From Bacillota bacterium (GTDB lineage Bacteria > Bacillota > Clostridia > Christensenellales > CAG-138), in NCBI GenBank assembly GCA_023396535.1, contig JAEWWD010000214.1:1-9622 (forward strand): 9,622 bases of DNA, written 5' to 3'. Both the position numbers and the translations under genes were made by a program. Shown here in pieces: positions 1 to 5,282 of the stretch. The notes under the pieces were generated by a model. It saw nothing but the letters and a program-made list of their open reading frames with translations. It ran no database searches and was not told the origin of the DNA. Each line of letters opens with the position of its first letter. Position 1 is the stretch's first letter.

Positions 1-134
1 GCAATGGGCTGTTGCCCCTGTTCAAGCAGTCTGCGACGTTGTTCCTCATAAGAACGATAAGCATTGCATTCATCGCTTACAAAGCGTTCGTTGCCCGCTA
101 TTAACGTATCCAGCGATTTACCCCATGACCCCAT
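1..134 (-). CDS. Beta-class carbonic anhydrase, N-terminal fragment (cut by left window edge)
   Basis: Only the first 44 codons are in the window; the gene continues past base 1. The visible peptide starts MGSWGKSLDTLIAGNERFV and ends with an arginine/leucine-rich helix followed by EQGQQPI. This matches the N-terminal pattern of prokaryotic beta-carbonic anhydrases: a 'LxxGNxRF' helix, a short charged linker, then 'L..GQ.P' leading into the zinc-binding CSDSR motif. That zinc motif would lie just outside the window and cannot be seen, so the call rests on the N-terminal signature alone. The enzyme family interconverts CO2 and bicarbonate in the cytoplasm and supplies bicarbonate for carboxylations. 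The ATG at 134 is preceded by GGGGAG with about 7 nt spacing. The gene lies 99 nt downstream of leuA on the same strand and probably has its own promoter. Confidence 0.72.
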   Translation of the reverse strand, partial: MGSWGKSLDTLIAGNERFVSDECNAYRSYEEQRRRLLEQGQQPI

Positions 135-192
135 GTCTGTTCTCCCCGATATTCCCTTCTGCGTAACGAGAAATGCATAACAATTATTGCTT

Positions 193-201
193 ATCGTACC
201 A
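193..201 (-). promoter_or_regulatory. Candidate extended -10 promoter for the carbonic anhydrase gene
   Basis: On the minus strand this reads TGG-TACGAT, an extended -10 element (TGn plus a hexamer matching TATAAT at four of six positions). The hexamer 17 nt upstream (TGGTAT) is a poor -35, as is common for extended -10 promoters. The predicted transcript start is about 50 nt before the ATG at 134. Nearby lie a short dyad TACCAGATGGTA (217-228) and a GTACCA/TGGTAC inverted pair (196-201 and 224-229), which could be operator half-sites. No clear terminator for leuA is visible in this gap. Confidence 0.4.
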
Positions 202-233
202 CAGAGCTTGATCAAATACCAGATGGTACATCA

Positions 234-1742
234 TTAAACATCGCTGATAAGGCGATTTAAACCTGCGATATACGCCAGCACGCTTGATTCTATGATGTCC
301 GTGGAAATACCGCGCCCTGTCGCCGTTTTATCCCCGTAACGCACGCGTACGACCACCTCGCCCAGTGCGTCACGGCCTTCACTTGCGGATTTCACCTGGT
401 AATTCATCAGTTGCAGTTCCATTTTGGATATTTTGTCCACCGCCATGAAGGAAGCCTCGATTGGGCCGTTTCCTACCGCCGCCTCGGTACAGGTGACGCC
501 ATCCCGCATCAGCGATACTGTCGCGGTCGCTTTAAGACGATTGGTGGAGAATACCTGAAAATCCTGCATCTGGTATATGGGCGGCACTTCCGTGATTTGC
601 CCGCCCAATATGGCCTCGATATCCCGATCCGTCACAATTCGTTTTCGGTCCGCCATCTGTTTGAACGTCAAAAACGCCTGATCCAGTTCGTCCTCCGTAA
701 GCCTGTATCCGAGCGCCGCGGCGCGTTCGGCAAGCGCGTGCTTTCCGGAAAGCTTACCAAGCACAACGCCCGCGCCCACCATGCCCAAATCCTCCGCCTT
801 CATGACCTCGTAAGTCGCGCGGTTGTTCAGCACGCCGTGTTGATGGATGCCGGATTCATGCAGAAACGCGTTTGCGCCAACAACAGCCTTGCCGGGGCCG
901 GGCTCGCTGTTGGTCAGCGCCGCCACCAGCCTGCTGGTCCGGTGGATCTGCCTGGTTTCAATACCCGTCACGCAATGGTAAAAATCCCGGCGGGTGAACA
1001 AGCCCATCACGACTTCTTCCAGCGCGGCGTTGCCTGCGCGTTCGCCCATGCCGTTGACAGTGCATTCTACCTGCCTTGCACCACAACGGATTGCTTCCAG
1101 CGAGTTTGCGACGGCAAGGCCCAAATCGTCATGGCAATGTATCCCCAGCGTGACGGTATTGATGCCGGCGACATTTTGTTTGACATATTCTATCAGGCTA
1201 CCGAATTCATATACGGTCGAATACCCCACGGTATCCGGCAGATTGATGATTTTTGCCCCTTCCTGGATTGCGATCTCCAGTGCGCGGCGCAAAAACTCCG
1301 GCCTCGTGCGCGATGCGTCCTCCGGAGAAAACTGGACTTCGTCGCAAAGCGTGCGTGCAAGCCGCACGGATTCAGCTATGCGCGTTAGCACGCGTTCGGG
1401 CGTCATTTTGAGCTTGTATTGCATGTGGATATCGCTGGTGGCCATGAAAAGATGGATTCGCGGACGCAGAGCGGGCCGCAGCGCCCGCGCGGCAGCACGA
1501 ATATCCGCCTCGTTGCAGCGGGCGAGCGAACAGGTGACGGCGGTTTTCAAAACACGCGCGACGCCTTCGACCGCTTCAAAATCGCCGGCGGATGCGTTTG
1601 CAAAGCCGGCTTCCACAATATCCACGCCCAGCGTTTCCAACTGCGTCGCAATCGTTATTTTCTCCGGCACATTCAAATTTACGCCGGGGGTCTGTTCCCC
1701 GTCGCGCAAAGTTGTGTCAAGAATATATACCCTGTCCTCCAC
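234..1742 (-). CDS. leuA: 2-isopropylmalate synthase
   Basis: Catalyses acetyl-CoA + 2-ketoisovalerate to 2-isopropylmalate, the first committed step of leucine synthesis, in the cytoplasm. From the GTG start the protein is 502 aa, usual for long-form LeuA. The TIM barrel opens with DTTLRDGEQTPG (residues 9-20; metal ligand Asp9). It carries HCHDD (202-206, metal ligands His202 and His204), NGMGERAGN (230-238, ligand Asn238) and HESGIHQHG (295-303). The C-terminal leucine-feedback domain (about 388-502) is present, with GNGPIEASF and GRGISTDIIESS, which separates it from short HMG-CoA lyase-type relatives. The GTG at 1742 is chosen because GGAAAGGA lies 7 nt upstream and the product then begins MEDRVYILDTTLRD, as LeuA proteins usually do. 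The ATG at 1760 (508 aa) is in frame but has no good ribosome binding site. Homocitrate or citramalate synthase is less likely given the full regulatory domain. No other leu genes are in the window. Confidence 0.9.
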   Translation of the reverse strand: MEDRVYILDTTLRDGEQTPGVNLNVPEKITIATQLETLGVDIVEAGFANASAGDFEAVEGVARVLKTAVTCSLARCNEADIRAAARALRPALRPRIHLFMATSDIHMQYKLKMTPERVLTRIAESVRLARTLCDEVQFSPEDASRTRPEFLRRALEIAIQEGAKIINLPDTVGYSTVYEFGSLIEYVKQNVAGINTVTLGIHCHDDLGLAVANSLEAIRCGARQVECTVNGMGERAGNAALEEVVMGLFTRRDFYHCVTGIETRQIHRTSRLVAALTNSEPGPGKAVVGANAFLHESGIHQHGVLNNRATYEVMKAEDLGMVGAGVVLGKLSGKHALAERAAALGYRLTEDELDQAFLTFKQMADRKRIVTDRDIEAILGGQITEVPPIYQMQDFQVFSTNRLKATATVSLMRDGVTCTEAAVGNGPIEASFMAVDKISKMELQLMNYQVKSASEGRDALGEVVVRVRYGDKTATGRGISTDIIESSVLAYIAGLNRLISDV

Positions 1743-1749
1743 GAACGAT

Positions 1750-1757
1750 TCCTTTCC
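1750..1757 (-). promoter_or_regulatory. Ribosome binding site that favours the GTG start of leuA
   Basis: The minus strand reads GGAAAGGA, 7 nt before the GTG at 1742. It lies downstream of the competing ATG at 1760, which is preceded only by pyrimidine-rich sequence. This is the main reason for choosing the GTG start. Confidence 0.6.
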
Positions 1758-1761
1758 CATG

Positions 1762-1785
1762 AAAAGCCCGGTCGTCTTTGACCGG
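1762..1785 (-). terminator. GC-rich hairpin between the NagB-like gene and leuA (weak terminator or leader hairpin)
   Basis: The minus strand reads CCGGTC-AAAGAC-GACCGG followed by GCTTTTC: a perfect 6-bp, mostly GC stem with a 6-nt loop and only four T residues. It begins 18 nt after the NagB-like stop codon and ends just before the leuA initiation region. The short T-tract makes it a weak intrinsic terminator. It may allow partial read-through, or act as a leader hairpin next to the leuA ribosome binding site. No T-box or leader peptide rich in leucine codons is evident in this short gap. Confidence 0.45.
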
Positions 1786-1803
1786 ATTACCAAAACACGA
1801 TTA

Positions 1804-2526
1804 TTACAGATTTGCCGCCGCTTCTTCGTCCAGTACATAGGTGACGGACGGGTGAAGCTGAAGCAGGCTGGCCGGTACGGCGGGCGTAACGGCGGAGGAG
1901 AGCATTCGTGATGCCATGCCGGCCACATCCCGCCCGATCGCCAGCATGAGTATATGCTTTGCGGACATGATGGTGCTTACGCCCATCGTGACGGCCTGGG
2001 AGATAGCGCCGTCCGCCCCTGTCATGCACGCGCATTCCTCCATTGTGCTCTGTGGCATCAGCTCAACATGGGTAAACGCGGAAAATTCCCTCGCAGGGCC
2101 GTTGAAGGCAAGGTGACCATTGCGCCCAAGATACAGCACCAGCAAATCCATGCCGCGAGACGCGACAAGCTCCGCTTCATAAGCAGAGCAGGCCGCCTGC
2201 ATGTCCTGGGCAATATGGTTGGGGGTGTGAATGCGCTCGCCCGATATACCTACATGCTGGTACAACAAGCGGGAAAGATACGCGCTTTGCGCGCCGGGCT
2301 GTCCGGCGCGACGAGAGAGAAACTCGCTGGTGTGGAATACGGTCACCTCTCCCCAATCCAGCACACCTGCTGCCGTTATGCCGCAAAGCTGCCGGTATAC
2401 CGTACCCGCCATTTCGGATGCGGATAAGCCCAGCACACAATCCGGTTTTTCGATCATCTGAGCGGCGATCAATGTGGCGGCGGCAGCGCTTGCCGCTTCC
2501 CTATCGCGATATATCATGATACCCAT
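1804..2526 (-). CDS. NagB-fold (glucosamine-6-phosphate deaminase-like) protein lacking the catalytic residues
   Basis: The protein has 240 aa, close to NagB length. Family signatures are clear: a VFHTSEF strand (63-69) where NagB has FN(M/L)DEY, LGRNGHLAFNGP (133-144) where NagB has G.(N/H)DGHIAFNEP, TMGVSTIM (180-187), and PASLLQLHPSVTYVLDEEA (218-236). NagB converts glucosamine-6-phosphate to fructose-6-phosphate and ammonia. Here, by alignment from memory to E. coli NagB, Asp72 is Ser67, Asp141 is Asn136 and Glu148 is Gly143; only His143 remains (His138). The phosphate-binding loop TG(G/S)T is replaced by SASEM (35-39), and Arg172 and Lys208 are Cys167 and Val201. Deaminase activity is therefore doubtful. 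A sugar-phosphate-binding, regulatory or changed-substrate role is inferred. The reading frame is intact and the flanking fold residues are conserved, so this is not a decayed gene. AAAGGAG lies 8 nt before the ATG. It sits 27 nt downstream of the hydrolase gene. Confidence 0.8.
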   Translation of the reverse strand: MGIMIYRDREAASAAAATLIAAQMIEKPDCVLGLSASEMAGTVYRQLCGITAAGVLDWGEVTVFHTSEFLSRRAGQPGAQSAYLSRLLYQHVGISGERIHTPNHIAQDMQAACSAYEAELVASRGMDLLVLYLGRNGHLAFNGPAREFSAFTHVELMPQSTMEECACMTGADGAISQAVTMGVSTIMSAKHILMLAIGRDVAGMASRMLSSAVTPAVPASLLQLHPSVTYVLDEEAAANL

Positions 2527-2553
2527 ATCGTTTTCTCCTTTCGGATGGTCCCA

Positions 2554-3474
2554 TCAGCCGGAAACCGCGCGTTTTATAAATGAAAGAATGTCCGCAAATA
2601 CTTCTTTGCGGTTCAGCTCGTTGAGCATTTCGTGGCGTCCTTCCGGGTACAGCCGTACCTCCACATCATGTCCCGTATCCTGAAGCCAGGCGGAAACCTG
2701 CCGAACGCCCTTGCCGTTCGCGCCTACGGGGTCCTGTTCACCGGAAATCAGGAGTATCGGTACATGAGGTACGCTCTTCGCCCATTCAGGCGCGCTGATA
2801 AACTCCAGTCCATCAAAAATATCCAGCATTCCCTCCGCGGTGAATACAAATCCACATAACGGATCGGCTACATATTTATCCACACGCTCCATATCCCGGC
2901 TGAGCCAGTCGAAGGATGTACGTGCGGGTGCGAACGCTTTATTATATGCCCCAAAAGAGAGACTGTCCAGCAGCCTGCTGGGTTTTGCGGGTCCGTTTCG
3001 CAGCCGTTCCAGCCTGCCCACAATCCTTCCCGCTCCAACCGCCGGGTTTTTCCCCGCCGTTCCGGAAAACACAAACGCTGCAATACCCTCTCCATAACGC
3101 GACGCATAAGTGCGCGCTAAAAAGGAACCCATACTATGGCCCAAAAGTACATACGGCACGTCGGGATACCGCGAAGCCGTTTCATCATGCAGTTGCCGCA
3201 TGTCCTCCACTACGGAATTCCAGCCGTTTCGAGCTCCGAAAAACCCCTTGGCAGCATTTTCAGCAAGGCTCCCGCCATGGCCCGCATGGTCGTTTGCCGC
3301 GACAAGTACGCCGTTTTCATTCAAATATTCAATGAATTCCATATATCGCCCGATATGTTCCGCCATACCGTGTGCGATTTGTACGATTGCGGTCGGGGCA
3401 GACTTTGGCGACCACAGTTTGGAGTATATGGCGCCAAGCCCTGTTGCCGACGAATATTTCCATACGACTTCCAT
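2554..3474 (-). CDS. Alpha/beta hydrolase, monoacylglycerol lipase/lysophospholipase type
   Basis: A 306-aa soluble serine hydrolase of the Hydrolase_4 (serine aminopeptidase S33-like) group. The oxyanion region HGMAEH is at 35-40, NDHAGHG at 61-67, and the nucleophile elbow GHSMG at 112-116 (Ser114). The acid is Asp248 in SGEQDPV and the histidine is His281 in EGRHEML, so the triad is complete. Residues of about 150-215 form the variable cap that decides substrate. Family members cleave monoacylglycerols, lysophospholipids or other carboxylic esters; the exact substrate cannot be read from sequence. No signal peptide or membrane segment is seen. The ATG at 3474 is chosen because GGAGG lies 5 nt upstream; in-frame ATGs at 3486 and 3513 would add 4 or 13 residues without family similarity. 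The gene diverges from lysR, whose product is a candidate regulator, and is probably cotranscribed with the NagB-like gene. Confidence 0.88.
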   Translation of the reverse strand: MEVVWKYSSATGLGAIYSKLWSPKSAPTAIVQIAHGMAEHIGRYMEFIEYLNENGVLVAANDHAGHGGSLAENAAKGFFGARNGWNSVVEDMRQLHDETASRYPDVPYVLLGHSMGSFLARTYASRYGEGIAAFVFSGTAGKNPAVGAGRIVGRLERLRNGPAKPSRLLDSLSFGAYNKAFAPARTSFDWLSRDMERVDKYVADPLCGFVFTAEGMLDIFDGLEFISAPEWAKSVPHVPILLISGEQDPVGANGKGVRQVSAWLQDTGHDVEVRLYPEGRHEMLNELNRKEVFADILSFIKRAVSG

Positions 3475-3493
3475 ATGCCCCTCCATTCCATTT

Positions 3494-3507
3494 GGTATCA
3501 GTATACC
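3494..3507. promoter_or_regulatory. Inverted repeat overlapping the hydrolase promoter, candidate operator
   Basis: GGTAT-CAGT-ATACC is a perfect 5-bp dyad with a 4-nt centre. It overlaps the putative -10 element of the hydrolase gene, the position expected of a repressor or LysR-type site. It is short, so chance cannot be excluded. Confidence 0.35.
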
Positions 3508-3528
3508 ATGCACCCGTACATTTTACAG
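3500..3528 (-). promoter_or_regulatory. Candidate promoter for the hydrolase/NagB-like transcript
   Basis: On the minus strand TATACT (3500-3505, five of six matches to TATAAT) follows CTGTAA (3523-3528) with a 17-nt spacer. The -35 matches at only three of six positions, which is typical of an activator-dependent promoter. The predicted leader before the ATG at 3474 is only about 20 nt. Confidence 0.4.
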
Positions 3529-3537
3529 CAGGTATCG

Positions 3538-3551
3538 CGTCGTAAACGACG
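3538..3551. promoter_or_regulatory. Palindrome in the lysR/hydrolase intergenic region, candidate operator
   Basis: CGTCGT-AA-ACGACG is a perfect 6-bp dyad around a 2-nt centre, followed on the plus strand by five T residues. It lies between the two divergent promoters, where an autoregulating LysR protein would bind. Read as plus-strand RNA it could also be a small terminator (5-bp stem, TAAA loop, T5), but there is no plus-strand gene upstream to terminate. Confidence 0.35.
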
Positions 3552-3593
3552 TTTTTAATAAGCAAATCTGCTGATAAGTGCGGAAAGGCCGTA

Positions 3594-3622
3594 TTGCATA
3601 TGGTCAGGCAATAGATTATAAT
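3594..3622 (+). promoter_or_regulatory. Sigma-A type promoter of the lysR gene
   Basis: TTGCAT (3594-3599) and a perfect TATAAT (3617-3622) are separated by 17 nt, the optimal spacing. The transcript would start near 3629, leaving a leader of roughly 44 nt before the lysR ATG at 3673. This is the best promoter match in the window. Confidence 0.72.
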
Positions 3623-3672
3623 CAATATAAGTATGATGCTTCGAAAAGCTCAAATTGATAAGAGGTAATTAT

Positions 3673-4572
3673 ATGCCTGCGGATCTGGAACTCTATCGCG
3701 TTTTCTGCACGGTAGCTCGCTGTGGAAGTCTGTCCCACGCCGCGCGTGAATTGTATATCAGCCAGCCGGCTGTCAGTCAGGCTATGCGCCGCCTGGAAGA
3801 CAGCCTCGGTTGCTCGCTCTTTACCCGTACCAGCCGCGGCATTACGCTGACCAGTGAAGGGCGTATGTTGTACAGTTACGCGGATAAGGCGGTCAGCTTG
3901 GTGAGCGCCGCGGAGGATAAGCTTAACCGCATGCGCACGCTGCAGTCGGGCGCACTGATGATCGGCGCAAGCGACACGCTGTGCCAATACTTCCTGCTGC
4001 CCTATCTCGAGCGTTTCCACGACGAATATCCCGAGGTACAGTTACAGGTTATCAACCGCACTACGCCGGATACCGTTGAACTTTTGAAGATAGGCAAAGT
4101 GGATATCGCCCTTGTTAACCTCCCCGTTGAGGACAACATGCTCTGCGTACGGGAGTGTCTCAAGGTGCACGACGTATTCGTCGCCGCGAACCGCTTCGAG
4201 CATTTCAAAGGGCAGAAAATCACGCTGGAAATGTTGTCGCGTGAACCGCTGGTGTTGTTGGAGCAGGCGTCCAATTCAAGAAAATATCTGGACGCATTCG
4301 CTTCGCAGCAGGGCATTACGCTGCATCCTGAAATCGAGCTTGGCGCACATAGCCTTCTCGTTCAATTCGCGCGCATAGGCCTTGGCATCGCCTGCGTTAC
4401 AAGCGAGTTTGCCAAGGAACCGCTTGCAAGCGGCGAACTGTTTGAAATCGAGCTGGACCCGCCCATGCCGTCCCGCGCAATAGGATTGATCTCGCTCGAC
4501 GGCGTACCCCTTTCTGCGGCGGCGCTGCGCTTTATACAGATCGTCATGTCGGAATCCGGGGAGAATGCTTAA
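3673..4572 (+). CDS. LysR-family transcriptional regulator
   Basis: A 299-aa protein of standard LTTR length. An N-terminal winged helix-turn-helix (about 3-60) shows the family pattern: GSLSHAARELYISQPAVSQ (18-36), then RRLEDSLGCSLFTRTSRG. A linker helix (about 60-88) follows, then a two-lobed periplasmic-binding-protein-like effector domain (about 90-295). LTTRs act as tetramers on DNA and usually control a divergent neighbour and themselves, so the hydrolase/NagB-like pair is the first candidate target; the effector is unknown. The ATG at 3673 has AGAGGT 6-7 nt upstream and gives the usual short lead into the HTH. An in-frame TTG at 3655 would add six residues and lacks such a site. The only plus-strand gene in the window. 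Confidence 0.92.
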   Translation: MPADLELYRVFCTVARCGSLSHAARELYISQPAVSQAMRRLEDSLGCSLFTRTSRGITLTSEGRMLYSYADKAVSLVSAAEDKLNRMRTLQSGALMIGASDTLCQYFLLPYLERFHDEYPEVQLQVINRTTPDTVELLKIGKVDIALVNLPVEDNMLCVRECLKVHDVFVAANRFEHFKGQKITLEMLSREPLVLLEQASNSRKYLDAFASQQGITLHPEIELGAHSLLVQFARIGLGIACVTSEFAKEPLASGELFEIELDPPMPSRAIGLISLDGVPLSAAALRFIQIVMSESGENA

Positions 4573-4598
4573 GGCCCTCCCGCTATATCAACAGTAAA

Positions 4599-4624
4599 GC
4601 GCCGGTTTTGCCGGCGCCTGTTTT
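4599..4624. terminator. Intrinsic terminator between convergent lysR and plsY
   Basis: A perfect 7-bp GC stem, GCGCCGG / CCGGCGC, encloses the loop TTTTG (4606-4610). On the plus strand it is followed by CTGTTTTG, and on the minus strand by TTTACTG. It lies 26 nt after the lysR stop and 31 nt after the plsY stop, so it probably serves both genes. The T-tracts are short, better for lysR than for plsY. Confidence 0.7.
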
Positions 4625-4648
4625 GCGTTAAACCTGATTTTCACGACC

Positions 4649-5281
4649 TCATTTTGCCTGGTCGCAAGCGTTTTCGCTGTCTTTCTTCCCTTTTTTCTCA
4701 AACAGCTTGTTCTCTTTTCCCGTGAATATACGCTTGATGTTTTCAGTATGACGAACAGTAACCAACACCAATAAAATAGCAACAAGCACCACAAAAGGCG
4801 TATTGTGCAACTGGAATAACAGTGCCAGAATTAAGTACACAATCACGCCCGTCAGGGATACGATGGCGACCGTTCGTGTGAGATACAGCATAATTGCCGC
4901 GTAAGCTGTAACGACCGCGGCATAAAGCGGATTGAGCATCCATGCGATGCCGAATGTGGACGCAACTCCCTTGCCGCCCTTGAAATGCATAAACACCGGA
5001 AAGTCATGCCCCAGTACCACGAAAAGGGATGCGACGTAAGCGCCCGTTTCCCCTGCTATAAGCCTGCCCATCACGACAGCCAGTACACCCTTTATGAAAT
5101 CGCCCGCGAATGTAATGAGACCGGGTTTCAGACCGAATACGCGCAGCATATTCGTGCTGCCCGCATTGCCGCTGCCATGGTTTCGAATGTCGTCGTGATA
5201 TTTGAATTTACTCAGAAGAATGGCACACTGCACGTTCCCCAACAGGTACGCCAGCACCGCAATCAGCACATATCTTTCCAT
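4649..5281 (-). CDS. plsY: Acyl-phosphate:glycerol-3-phosphate acyltransferase PlsY
   Basis: Transfers the acyl group from acyl-phosphate (made by PlsX) to position 1 of glycerol-3-phosphate, giving lysophosphatidic acid, the first step of membrane phospholipid synthesis in most Bacillota. The 210-aa protein is an integral membrane protein with several hydrophobic helices (about 4-24, 55-75, 82-98, 112-155 and 162-177). All three family motifs are visible: GSGNAGSTN (36-44), GHDFPVFMHFKGGKG (91-105) and HTENIKRIFTGKE (178-190). The C-terminus is a short charged tail. The ATG at 5281 is 1 nt after the der stop codon, with AGGGAG inside the end of der as its ribosome binding site, so translational coupling to der is likely. 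An upstream in-frame GTG at 5296 overlaps der and is less likely. Last gene of its run, ended by the hairpin at 4599-4624. Confidence 0.95.
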   Translation of the reverse strand: MERYVLIAVLAYLLGNVQCAILLSKFKYHDDIRNHGSGNAGSTNMLRVFGLKPGLITFAGDFIKGVLAVVMGRLIAGETGAYVASLFVVLGHDFPVFMHFKGGKGVASTFGIAWMLNPLYAAVVTAYAAIMLYLTRTVAIVSLTGVIVYLILALLFQLHNTPFVVLVAILLVLVTVRHTENIKRIFTGKENKLFEKKGKKDSENACDQAK

Positions 5282-5282
5282 G

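Noticed and set aside
411..1388. Long plus-strand open frame (325 codons) opposite leuA
   Set aside because: It is antisense to a clearly recognised leuA, has no domain signature, and is explained by the codon bias of the true gene.
994..1911. Second long plus-strand open frame (305 codons) opposite leuA
   Set aside because: The translation is serine/arginine-rich low-information sequence typical of an antisense shadow, and it overlaps both leuA and the end of the NagB-like gene.
1743..1928. In-frame N-terminal extension of leuA into the NagB-like gene
   Set aside because: The extension overlaps the upstream gene and has no LeuA similarity; the GTG at 1742 has a good ribosome binding site and gives a normal LeuA start.
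3475..3513. Thirteen-residue N-terminal extension of the hydrolase from the ATG at 3513
   Set aside because: The extension would start upstream of the putative -10 element, has no convincing ribosome binding site, and the ATG at 3474 has GGAGG in place.
3538..3556. Plus-strand terminator reading of the palindrome plus T5
   Set aside because: No plus-strand gene precedes it and the stem is only 5 bp, so an operator is the better reading.
3655..3672. TTG start for lysR, six codons upstream
   Set aside because: The ATG at 3673 has AGAGGT at proper spacing and matches the usual distance from start to HTH in LysR proteins.
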